From: Gammaproteobacteria bacterium
Lineage (GTDB): Bacteria; Pseudomonadota; Gammaproteobacteria; Enterobacterales; Alteromonadaceae
DNA length: 64,000 bases
Reading direction: 5' to 3'
Assembly: GCA_018222405.1 (NCBI GenBank)
Contig: JAAFAI010000022.1
Span: forward strand, 1 to 64,000
Shown: piece after piece, positions 1 through 7,422 of the stretch
How positions within the stretch are numbered: position 1 is the first letter of the stretch
Layout: each line of letters starts with the position of its first letter
The notes under the pieces: generated by a model
What the model saw: the letters and a program-made list of their open reading frames with translations, nothing else
Databases searched by the model: none
What the model was told of the DNA's origin: nothing
Made by a program: the position numbers and the translations under genes

Positions 1-96
1 ATCGGATTTTGATCCTCTTACAGCTAATGTCAATCTCTTAACTGATCGGCATTAGTCTGACGACTCCTTTTTTTATGTTAGCGGCAGACTCAGTGC

Positions 97-960
97 CTAC
101 AAAACAAATTTCTGTTCACTGTAAACTGAGAACACTTTTTCCCAGATCTCTCCAACCTTACCGTCACCTATCTGATTATCGCCAACCTTAACGATAGGCA
201 GGATCTCTTTACCGGAACTGGTGATCCAGACTTCATCAGCAGACAGCAATTCGCCAACGGTAATGACCTCTTCAGATACTTCAATCCCGGCTATTTTCAG
301 GCACTCCAGCACCAGCATCCGGGTGATCCCGGGGAGCAGTTGATTATCCAGCGGCGGTGTTAAAGCCTTGCCATCCTTAATAATAAACACATTACTACTA
401 CTCGCCTCAGTGATCTCGCCCTGATGGTTATACAGCAGCGTTTCGGCATTGCCTTCTTTCACGCTTTGCTGGAAATGCATCACATTACCCAGCAGCGCAG
501 TCGACTTAATATGGCAACGTTCCCAGCGTAAATCTTCTGCCAGCGACACGCTGGCCCCCGGGTGCGCATGACGATCGGCTTTAACCGGCGCCGATAAGGC
601 AAAGGCAAAACCAAATACCGTAGGCGTCACCCCTTCCGGATAAGCGTGATAACGGCGGATATCTGCACCTCGGCTGATATGCAGATAAACACCGATATTG
701 TCCCCTAAAGTTTCACGGTTATCGTCAATCAGACGCTGGACCAGAGCCTGCCACTCATCCCTATCGATTTTATAATCAATCTCAATGGCTGCCAGGCCTT
801 TGGCAAAGCGGGCCATATGCTGACTGAACCCCACCATTTTACCTGCATAGCTGGGGATCACTTCGTAAATACCGTCGCCGAAAAGGAAACCGCGATCCAG
901 CGGGGAAATACGTGCTTGTTCCAACGGCACAAACTCGCCGTTTAAATATGCTATGGTCAT
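97..960 (-). CDS. dat: Class IV PLP aminotransferase, D-amino-acid transaminase-like
   Basis: A 287-residue fold-type IV PLP enzyme. The N-terminus has the family signature (LNGEF, then RGFLFGDGIYE), and the likely PLP lysine is in the IKST motif (context RCHIKSTALLGN) mid-protein, as in D-alanine/D-amino-acid transaminases. A longer frame opens upstream, but the ATG at 960 directly precedes the conserved TIAYLNGEF block and has a GAGA purine stretch before it, so it was chosen. It lies 35 bp downstream of pxpC in the same direction, so it is probably the last gene of the pxp operon. Expected reaction: amino-group exchange between a D-amino acid and a 2-oxo acid. Branched-chain aminotransferase or aminodeoxychorismate lyase activity cannot be excluded from sequence alone, but the motifs fit the D-amino-acid branch better. 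Confidence 0.85.
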   Translation of the reverse strand: MTIAYLNGEFVPLEQARISPLDRGFLFGDGIYEVIPSYAGKMVGFSQHMARFAKGLAAIEIDYKIDRDEWQALVQRLIDDNRETLGDNIGVYLHISRGADIRRYHAYPEGVTPTVFGFAFALSAPVKADRHAHPGASVSLAEDLRWERCHIKSTALLGNVMHFQQSVKEGNAETLLYNHQGEITEASSSNVFIIKDGKALTPPLDNQLLPGITRMLVLECLKIAGIEVSEEVITVGELLSADEVWITSSGKEILPIVKVGDNQIGDGKVGEIWEKVFSVYSEQKFVL

Positions 961-995
961 GAGAGTCTCGTTGAGAAAACGCCCGGTCCACAGAC

Positions 996-1928
996 CTAAG
1001 AAGATAGCCAGCGTTGAATAGCGGCCTGCATCAGCAGCCATTTTGCTCTGGCATCGTCGGCGTCGAGTTGATAAAAAGTTATCTTATCACCGGGAATGCT
1101 CTGTGCGAAATGATTCAGATCACATCGGGCAATGGTCCCGGCTTTGGGATAACCGCCAAGAGTTTGCCGGTCGGCCATCATCACAATGGGCTGACCGTCG
1201 GGCGGAATTTGCATCGCGCCCAGCGCGATGGCTTCTGAATATAAAGCCTGCGACGGCAGTTCTATGGCCGGCCCGCTCAATCGGTAGCCCATGCGATCGA
1301 CTTGCGGCGTTATGGTGTATTCACTGCTGAGTAATCGCTGCCACTGCAGTGAACTCAGCCAGTCGTGCTGATAGCCAGGCACCAACCCTACCCGCACGTC
1401 AGGCTGATAGTCAGGGATCAATTGCGCAGGCAACGCGCCGGGCTGTTTTTGCTCTGATGCCACGCTGGCAACCGCCACTTCGTCACCTGCCTTTAAAGGT
1501 TTCCCGTCATTATGCAAACCGCCCAGCTGTTCACGCTTTACCATACTGGCACTGCCAACCACCCGGGGAAACTCAAAACCGCCCTGAATCGCCAGATAAT
1601 GTTTACTGCCGATTCTTGCCGGCTCCACAATAAGCTGCTGACCGGCGTTCACCTGTATCGACTGCCACCCTTGCTGTAGCTGATTATCCAGGATGATCTC
1701 AGCATCCGGCCCGGTAACGCTCACCACTGCCGGAGTGGTAAATTCTATGCTCAGGCCGCCAATAAACTCGATGGCCGTTGCCCCCTGTTGTCCGCACAGT
1801 AAGTTAGCCAGTGAAAACGCATAGGGATCCAGCGGGCCTGACTGACAAAACCCCTGATGTAACTGCCCCTGCCGGCCGGCATCCACCGGATAGGCGGTTA
1901 GGTCGATGCGAGTAAAACGAACTGCCAT
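996..1928 (-). CDS. pxpC: 5-oxoprolinase subunit C (biotin-dependent carboxyltransferase-like fold)
   Basis: 310 residues, the same length as the E. coli PxpC (YbgK) family. The family GPLDPYA motif lies in the N-terminal part and NLLCGQ follows it; a GYRLSGPA-type block appears in the second half. With PxpA and PxpB it forms the ATP-dependent 5-oxoprolinase that opens 5-oxo-L-proline to L-glutamate in the cytoplasm. Its ATG overlaps the pxpB stop by one base (TGATG), indicating translational coupling. The older names allophanate hydrolase subunit 2 and urea amidolyase-related protein refer to the same fold. The neighbouring pxpA makes the oxoprolinase assignment strong. Confidence 0.93.
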   Translation of the reverse strand: MAVRFTRIDLTAYPVDAGRQGQLHQGFCQSGPLDPYAFSLANLLCGQQGATAIEFIGGLSIEFTTPAVVSVTGPDAEIILDNQLQQGWQSIQVNAGQQLIVEPARIGSKHYLAIQGGFEFPRVVGSASMVKREQLGGLHNDGKPLKAGDEVAVASVASEQKQPGALPAQLIPDYQPDVRVGLVPGYQHDWLSSLQWQRLLSSEYTITPQVDRMGYRLSGPAIELPSQALYSEAIALGAMQIPPDGQPIVMMADRQTLGGYPKAGTIARCDLNHFAQSIPGDKITFYQLDADDARAKWLLMQAAIQRWLSS

Positions 1929-2635
1929 CAGGCCGGTCTCCCTGCTGTCTGCGCCAGGGCATGATACTCATCTTCACTGATGGCATAAAACTCAACCTTG
2001 TCACCCGCCTGCATCAGGGTCGGCTCTTTGGCGCCTGGTTTATACAAACTCACCGGGCAAAGGCCGAGTAAATGCCAGCCACCGGGTGAGACATCCGGAT
2101 AGACTGCGGTCTGGCGATCGGCGATTGCTACAGCGCCCTTAGGTACTGCTTTGCGCGGGTTTGCCAAACGAGGTGTAGCCAGCTCCGCAGCTAACTCCCC
2201 AAGATAGGCAAAGCCCGGCGCAAAACCCACAGCAAAAACGGTGTAAGCAGACTGCTGATGACGTTCAATTATCTCTTCGGCAGATAATCCAGTGGCAGTG
2301 CTCACCAGCTCAAGATCATTGGCCTCAGGAGCGCCGTACCACACCGGTAGCCGGTGCAATGTGGAGGCTGTCTGACTATTGATATTGTCTATCGGTAGTT
2401 GTTCAACAAACTGATAAACGCCGTGGAAATCCACCTCAATCATATCGAACACCAGCATCAGGCTGTCGTAGGAAGGTACCAGTTCAGTTAACCAACGGGG
2501 ACGATGCGCGATTAGCGCCTGATGCAGCGCCGTAACCGCCTGGTTTTGCGTGGCCAGATCAGCGCCACTGGTATAGAAAATAAGACCGTCTTCGCCGGCG
2601 GTTTGCACTGCCCGTATCGTACCGAATGGTTGCAT
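1928..2635 (-). CDS. pxpB: 5-oxoprolinase subunit B
   Basis: 235 residues of the PxpB/YbgJ (KipI-like, allophanate hydrolase subunit 1) family. The conserved stretch FAPGFAYLG, followed by LATPRLANPRKAVPKGAVA, is present, and PGGWHLLG occurs near the C-terminus. It works with PxpC in the ATP-dependent step of 5-oxoproline hydrolysis. It begins one base after the pxpA stop and ends in a TGATG overlap with pxpC, so the order pxpA-pxpB-pxpC is tightly packed and probably expressed as one unit. The N-terminal roughly 15 residues, including QTAGEDGLIF, extend a little beyond the usual start of the E. coli protein. Confidence 0.93.
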   Translation of the reverse strand: MQPFGTIRAVQTAGEDGLIFYTSGADLATQNQAVTALHQALIAHRPRWLTELVPSYDSLMLVFDMIEVDFHGVYQFVEQLPIDNINSQTASTLHRLPVWYGAPEANDLELVSTATGLSAEEIIERHQQSAYTVFAVGFAPGFAYLGELAAELATPRLANPRKAVPKGAVAIADRQTAVYPDVSPGGWHLLGLCPVSLYKPGAKEPTLMQAGDKVEFYAISEDEYHALAQTAGRPA

Positions 2636-2636
2636 A

Positions 2637-3404
2637 TCAGGCGTTCGCTCCCGGCCTCACGTGGCTCAGCTTGCGTTTGGTTAATGCTACCCGCAGTGAC
2701 TCTGCCATGGCGACTGCACCGGGTGAGTCGCCATGCACACACAGGGTATCCACCGGCATGCTCAACACGCTATTGTCGCTGGCAATAATAATTCCCTCAT
2801 CCATTAGCCGGGTAGCCTGTTCATACGCCTGCTCTTCGTTGAGCACAGCGCCAGCCTCCTTGCGCGACATCAGGTAGCCATTTTCAGTGTATTTGCGGTC
2901 GGCAAAAGCCTCAAATAATAACACCAGACCAAACTCAGCGGCCTCCCGGCTTAAATTCTGATGGTCCGGATGAGCCTGAATCATCAGTGGAATATCCGCA
3001 ACCGAACAGCTGGCAACTGCCTGCATAACGGTGCGCCGAAGCGCAGGCTTTTGCATCAGATCGTTATACAAAGCGCCATGAGGTTTAATGTACTCTACCT
3101 CGCCTCCCTGCGCCCGGGCCATGCCATCAAGCGCAGCAATCTGGTAGTGCAGGCAGGCAATCAATTCATCGTCGGCCATGGCCAGACTCCGGCGGCCAAA
3201 TCCTACAAGGTCGGGATAACCAGGATGCGCACCAATGGCCACATTATGCTCAATGGCAAGGCCAATGGCTTTTTGCAGGGTAAGTGGATCGCCGGCGTGA
3301 AAACCACAGGCAATATTGGCCATGTCGATATGAACCATAATTTGTTCATCAACAGGCATCGTCCAGGCGCCATAACTTTCGCCTAAATCGCAATTTAACA
3401 TCAT
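2637..3404 (-). CDS. pxpA: 5-oxoprolinase subunit A (LamB/YcsF family)
   Basis: 255 residues with the complete LamB/YcsF signature: an N-terminal LNCDLGESYG block, then NIACGFHAGDP, GAHPGYPD and YIKPHGALYN. This is the metal-binding NodB-like catalytic part of prokaryotic 5-oxoprolinase. It is the first gene of a minus-strand operon pxpA-pxpB-pxpC-aminotransferase. Two adjacent ATG codons (3404 and 3401) are possible starts. A divergent CvfB-like gene begins 66 bp away, so the promoters of both must lie in 3405-3470. 5-Oxoproline forms spontaneously from glutamine and from peptide N-termini, so this is a housekeeping repair and salvage function. Confidence 0.95.
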   Translation of the reverse strand: MMLNCDLGESYGAWTMPVDEQIMVHIDMANIACGFHAGDPLTLQKAIGLAIEHNVAIGAHPGYPDLVGFGRRSLAMADDELIACLHYQIAALDGMARAQGGEVEYIKPHGALYNDLMQKPALRRTVMQAVASCSVADIPLMIQAHPDHQNLSREAAEFGLVLLFEAFADRKYTENGYLMSRKEAGAVLNEEQAYEQATRLMDEGIIIASDNSVLSMPVDTLCVHGDSPGAVAMAESLRVALTKRKLSHVRPGANA

Positions 3405-3470
3405 AAGCGGTTAGTTCTTCGTGACATATCGGTTATCATGTTACTTGTTTTATTTTAAAAGTCAGTCCCC

Positions 3471-4304
3471 ATGCTAAAAATTGGTCAGATTAACCCGCTT
3501 AAAGTGGTTGGAGAATTTCCCTTCGGTTATCAGTTGTCTCACGCGGATGATGATCGCAGTATTGTGCTTACCGAAGAGGTAGAGCAGCCACTGGCGGTCG
3601 ACAGTGAAGTGCAGGCCATGGTGTATACCGGTGAAAACGGCCAGCTAGCGGCCAGCCTGGCAACCCCCAAAATTCTGGCCGGTGAGGTCAAGGTGTTAAA
3701 AGCGGTGGGCGTTACCGATTTTGCCGCTTTTTTCGACTGGGGATTACCGCGTGATCTGCTGGTTCCCCGCCAGAACCAGGCAATGCCGGTTAATCAGGGC
3801 ATGGTTTACCCGGTTTATCTTTATTTTGATGAGCCCACCGGTCGTCTGCTGGGTACCACCAAATTACACCCGTTTTTAAGCGAGAATGGCATCTACTTTA
3901 AGGCTGGCCAGGAAGTCGAGCTGATAGTATGCGGCCAGACCGACCTGGGCTACAAAGTGGTCATCAATCAGACTCATCTGGGGTTGGTTTTTGCCAGCGA
4001 CGCCTTTAAGACGCTGCGTATTGGCGACGAAACTACCGGGTACATTAAGCAGGTGCGTGAAGACGGCAAAATCGACGTCGCCCTGCAACAGGTTAACGCT
4101 ACCGGTCGGGATACACTACAACAGGCTATCCTCGACGACCTGGAAGCGCACGGTGGCTTTTCCACGCTCACCGATAAAAGTCCGCCGGAAGAAATTTATG
4201 CTCACTTTAACGTGAGTAAAGCGGCTTACAAACGCGCTTTGGGCGCCTTGTATAAACAGCAGAAAATTAAACTGGATAAACAAAAAATCACCCTGGTGGA
4301 ATAA
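3471..4304 (+). CDS. CvfB/YitL-like S1 RNA-binding protein
   Basis: 277 residues matching the CvfB family layout: tandem S1-like OB folds (about residues 1-60, 68-130 and 140-215) followed by a small winged-helix domain (about 225-277). The block VGVTDFAAFFDWGLPRDL is the characteristic second S1 repeat, and the C-terminal part (YAHFNVSKAAYKRALGALYK) is the family winged helix. A nucleic-acid-binding, post-transcriptional role is known for the Gram-positive homologues; here it is only inferred. An osmC-like gene follows 5 bp downstream, so the two are probably co-transcribed. Confidence 0.88.
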   Translation: MLKIGQINPLKVVGEFPFGYQLSHADDDRSIVLTEEVEQPLAVDSEVQAMVYTGENGQLAASLATPKILAGEVKVLKAVGVTDFAAFFDWGLPRDLLVPRQNQAMPVNQGMVYPVYLYFDEPTGRLLGTTKLHPFLSENGIYFKAGQEVELIVCGQTDLGYKVVINQTHLGLVFASDAFKTLRIGDETTGYIKQVREDGKIDVALQQVNATGRDTLQQAILDDLEAHGGFSTLTDKSPPEEIYAHFNVSKAAYKRALGALYKQQKIKLDKQKITLVE

Positions 4305-4309
4305 TAACA

Positions 4310-4705
4310 ATGAAAGCGACAGTCAGTTGGCAACAAGCCCTTACCTTCTCAGGAAAAACCGAAAGCGGTTTCAGCCAGACCCTCGATGGCAATGGTGAAA
4401 CACTGTCCCCTATGGAAACAGTATTGCTGGCGGTTGGCGCCTGCTCCAGTATCGATGTGGTGGATATTCTTAAAAAACGCCGCCTGACCATTCACGACTG
4501 CCAGTGCGAGCTGGAAGCACAACGTGCCGAAGAGCCGCCGCGGGTATTTACTAAAATCCATGCCCATTACATTGTGAGCGGTGACAACTTAAAAGAAAAA
4601 GACGTCGACCGCGCAGTGTCGCTGTCGGCCGAGAAGTATTGTTCGGTGATGCTGATGTTAAAAGGCAATGTGGATATCACCACCAGCTACACTATTGTTG
4701 ATTAA
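4310..4705 (+). CDS. OsmC-like peroxiredoxin-family protein
   Basis: 131 residues with the OsmC/YhfA fold. The two family cysteines are Cys45 (VGACSSIDV, at the start of the central helix) and Cys111 (SAEKYCSVM), the pair that performs thiol-dependent hydroperoxide reduction in OsmC/Ohr proteins. The sequence between them (SPMETVLLAVGAC) is typical of the YhfA branch rather than classical Ohr. The gene starts 5 bp after the CvfB-like gene and ends shortly before a strong inverted repeat separating it from the convergent MFS gene. The physiological substrate cannot be read from the sequence. Confidence 0.9.
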   Translation: MKATVSWQQALTFSGKTESGFSQTLDGNGETLSPMETVLLAVGACSSIDVVDILKKRRLTIHDCQCELEAQRAEEPPRVFTKIHAHYIVSGDNLKEKDVDRAVSLSAEKYCSVMLMLKGNVDITTSYTIVD

Positions 4706-4718
4706 CCATCGTTTTATA

Positions 4719-4745
4719 GCGGGCAGTTAACCCACAACTGCCCGC
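4719..4745. terminator. Stem-loop between convergent osmC-like and MFS genes
   Basis: Perfect 10-bp inverted repeat (GCGGGCAGTT and AACTGCCCGC) with a 7-nt loop, 13 bp after the OsmC-like stop codon and just before the convergent MFS stop. Neither strand has a clear U-tract after the stem, so it may be a weak bidirectional terminator or a 3'-end stabilising hairpin. Confidence 0.5.
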
Positions 4746-4752
4746 CCATCCA

Positions 4753-5976
4753 TTATACTGCTAAAGGTTGCTCCCGCAGTCGTGGGACCGGCCGCTCATC
4801 AATAAACACATGCACCAGCGCAGTAACCAGTGCAATCGAACAGGCACTCCACCACACCACATCGTAAGAACCAGTAAGGTCGTATAAATAGCCGCCCAGC
4901 CAGACACCGCTGAATGATCCCAGCTGATGACTTAAAAAGACGATGCCATACAACAGCCCCATGTAAGGGAGGCCAAATAACTGCGCCACCAGCCCGGACG
5001 TAGGCGGTACAGTGGCTAACCACAGTAATCCGGTAACAATAGAAAACAGGTACACCGACATTTCACTCATTTCAAACAGCATAAAAGCGGCTATCGCAAT
5101 CGCCCGCAACGCGTAGATAATGGTCAGCAGGTTTTTCTTGGAGTATTTGCCCGACCAGGAGCCGGATAACAGACAACCAAAGATATTAAACAATCCAATC
5201 AGCGATAAACTCACTACCGCGGTATTGGCCGAAAATCCTCGGTCACTTAAAAAAGCCGGCATGTGCACGGTAATAAAAGCCAGTTGAAAACCACACACAA
5301 AAAAGCCCACCACAATCAGCCAGTAATGCCAGTAACCACAGGCCTCTTTCAGTGCCTCGCGCATGGTTTGTGCAGTACTGTCTTTATTAACCGCCAGCTG
5401 CGCCCCGCCCGATTGCCGGAACGTAGCAGCCAGCACAGCCATTAACAACGAACATCCGGCCAGCAATAACAGCGCGTTCACCCAGCCAAAACCGAGAATA
5501 AATTCCTGAGCAACCGGCACGACCAGTAGCTGACCGGCGGACCCTGCGGCACTGCCAAGCCCCAGCGCAAAAGCGCGCTTTTCCACCGACACCATGCGTG
5601 CCATAGCGGGTAACACCACACCAAAACCGGTGGCGGCAATGCCCATACCCATCAGCAATCCTGCGCCGGTATTCAAACCGGCAACCGAATCTGTTGTGGC
5701 GGTTACGGCTAAACCTGCCGCATATAAGAGGGCACCAACCACTACAGTTCTGGCTGTACCGTACTTATCAGCAATGGCGCCGGCGACAGGTTGCGACAAC
5801 CCCCACCACAGGTTTTGCAACGCCAGTGCAAAAGCAAACACCTCCCGGCCATAGCCAAACTCGGCCGACACCGGCTCCATAAAAAAGCCCATGGAAGAAC
5901 GAATACCAAAATTGAGAGCCAGAAGTATGCAAATAAAGGCAATAGACAAGCTGACTAATTTAACCGGTGCTGACAT
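4753..5976 (-). CDS. Major facilitator superfamily transporter
   Basis: 407 residues with about 12 hydrophobic segments. After transmembrane segment 2 it carries the MFS loop motif GAIADKYGTART, a variant of the motif-A pattern. A GSAAGSAGQ-type stretch lies in transmembrane segment 5 and a cytoplasmic central loop around residue 200. The frame remains open to 6093, but the ATG at 5976 starts just before the first membrane helix (SAPVKLVSLSIAFICIL), so the extra 39 residues upstream are judged non-coding. The ribosome-binding site is weak. The general look (GIRSSMGFFMEPVSAEFG) resembles monocarboxylate/oxalate-formate antiporter-like MFS proteins; the substrate is unknown. It stands alone, divergent from the RND pump operon. 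Confidence 0.85.
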   Translation of the reverse strand: MSAPVKLVSLSIAFICILLALNFGIRSSMGFFMEPVSAEFGYGREVFAFALALQNLWWGLSQPVAGAIADKYGTARTVVVGALLYAAGLAVTATTDSVAGLNTGAGLLMGMGIAATGFGVVLPAMARMVSVEKRAFALGLGSAAGSAGQLLVVPVAQEFILGFGWVNALLLLAGCSLLMAVLAATFRQSGGAQLAVNKDSTAQTMREALKEACGYWHYWLIVVGFFVCGFQLAFITVHMPAFLSDRGFSANTAVVSLSLIGLFNIFGCLLSGSWSGKYSKKNLLTIIYALRAIAIAAFMLFEMSEMSVYLFSIVTGLLWLATVPPTSGLVAQLFGLPYMGLLYGIVFLSHQLGSFSGVWLGGYLYDLTGSYDVVWWSACSIALVTALVHVFIDERPVPRLREQPLAV

Positions 5977-6320
5977 GAAAAAAATCCAAAAACGCTGCAA
6001 TAAAATTGAGGTGAAACCCAGACCCGTAATTGTTACAGCCCCAATCACAATTGTCGCGTATAGATTGTATTTTTCTGCTTTAGGGGGTCTCAATCACAGA
6101 AAAATGATTCCCACGCTCACTAAAATAGCCAAAATCCTTAACAAGTAACCAATTAACTCAATAGTTAGCCATTACCGCCACACCAAATTGATACAATTGC
6201 TTACACAAAGATACAACTGCTCGCTAATTTATTGTTTTGTAGGGATTTATAATTTCCTTAACAATTTGGCACAGCGAATGCTGTTAGGCGTATATAACTA
6301 TATACTTTCAAGGTAAAACG
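5977..6320. other. Divergent intergenic region between MFS and RND genes
   Basis: This 344-bp AT-rich stretch holds the promoters of the MFS gene (minus) and the RND operon (plus). The only clear structure is a pair of direct repeats, GATACAATTGCT (6190-6201) and GATACAACTGCT (6210-6221), spaced 20 bp apart. A TATATAAC-like -10 lies near 6290-6300, about 25 bp before the adaptor start. No gene or RNA was seen. Confidence 0.5.
6190..6221. promoter_or_regulatory. Tandem 12-bp direct repeats upstream of RND operon
   Basis: GATACAAYTGCT occurs twice, with starts 20 bp apart (two helical turns), about 100 bp before the adaptor gene. This spacing suits a regulator that binds the same DNA face as a tandem dimer. 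No regulator gene is adjacent, so the cognate protein is unknown. The site could serve either divergent gene. Confidence 0.4.
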
Positions 6321-7403
6321 ATGGAACACGTAAAAACCCACCGCAACATCAGCTCATTACTCATTGCCGGCCTGCTGGCCAGTAGCGTGACCTTAACCGG
6401 TTGTATTAACGCCGAGGCCACCGACACAAAAGCTGAGCAAAAAGAAGAAGTGGTTGTCAGCATCCCCGTAGAAGCCACGCCTGTGACCATGGGCGACATC
6501 TCATCGAGCTACCAGACCACAGCCATCTTAGAAGCCAAAGAAGAAGCGTTTGTTGTCGCCCGCGCGTCAGGCATTGTTGAACACATTTTTGTCGAAGAAG
6601 GCGATTATGTCGAAAAGGGTCAGGTACTTGCCCAGCTCGACAAAAAACGTTACGAGTTAAACCTGAGTAAAGCCCGTGCCGATCTCACCGGCATCGAAAA
6701 AGAATTAAGCAAAATTAAGAAAGTGTATTCCAGCAAACTGGTGAGCGACGACACCTTTGATAAACTCACAGCCCAGTACGAAGCAGCCAAAGCCGTGCTG
6801 GCACTGGCCGAACTGGATCTGAAAGAAACTACCATCACCGCCCCCATCAGCGGTTACATTGCCGAGCGTAATGCCAAGGTGGGTAACCTCACTGAGTCGT
6901 TCCAGCGCGAAAGAATGTTCCATATCGTTCAGCAAAAAGCCTTACAGGGCATTGTTTATCTTCCTGAAAGCGAAATGGCCTCAATTGCTGCCAAACAAAA
7001 TGCCAGCCTGAAAATTGCAGCGCTGGGTAATGCCACGGTAACTGGCTATGTAGAACGAATCAGCCCGGTAGTTGATGCAACCACCGGTACCTTTAAAGTT
7101 ACCCTCACCGTACCTAATACCAACGGCCGCCTGAAAGCCGGTATGTTTTCTGAAGTCTCTATTGATTACGATACTCACGCTAATGCGACCTTATTACCCC
7201 GTAAAGCACTGTTAACCATCGACGATCAAACCAGTGTGTTTGTGGTGGAAGAAGGCGTAGCGAAAAAGCTTGATGTGACCACCGGCTTTGAGAACGGTGA
7301 ATTTATCGAAATTACCAACGGCCTTACTGGTTCAGAAACCGTTGTTACCGTCGGGCATCACAATCTGAAAGATGCGTCACCAGTTGAAATTGTAAACAGC
7401 TGA
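6321..7403 (+). CDS. RND efflux periplasmic adaptor (membrane fusion lipoprotein)
   Basis: 360 residues. The N-terminal signal sequence ends in a lipobox, LTGC, with lipidated Cys28. Then come the first barrel-sandwich half (about 60-105, GIVEHIFVEEGDYVEKGQVLA), a short alpha-hairpin (about 105-160), the second lipoyl half (ITAPISGYIAERNAKVGN), a beta-barrel, and a membrane-proximal domain (about 280-355). This is the HlyD/AcrA-type adaptor that bridges an inner-membrane RND pump to a TolC-like channel in the periplasm. The two RND genes follow 19 bp downstream behind a CAGGAG ribosome-binding site. No outer-membrane channel gene is present here, so it presumably uses a TolC encoded elsewhere. 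Confidence 0.92.
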   Translation: MEHVKTHRNISSLLIAGLLASSVTLTGCINAEATDTKAEQKEEVVVSIPVEATPVTMGDISSSYQTTAILEAKEEAFVVARASGIVEHIFVEEGDYVEKGQVLAQLDKKRYELNLSKARADLTGIEKELSKIKKVYSSKLVSDDTFDKLTAQYEAAKAVLALAELDLKETTITAPISGYIAERNAKVGNLTESFQRERMFHIVQQKALQGIVYLPESEMASIAAKQNASLKIAALGNATVTGYVERISPVVDATTGTFKVTLTVPNTNGRLKAGMFSEVSIDYDTHANATLLPRKALLTIDDQTSVFVVEEGVAKKLDVTTGFENGEFIEITNGLTGSETVVTVGHHNLKDASPVEIVNS

Positions 7404-7422
7404 TAGCCGCCAGGAGATTGTT

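Noticed and set aside
1-96. Partial gene or RNA at the left edge
   Set aside because: No open frame or recognisable RNA motif; only AT-rich sequence after the aminotransferase stop.
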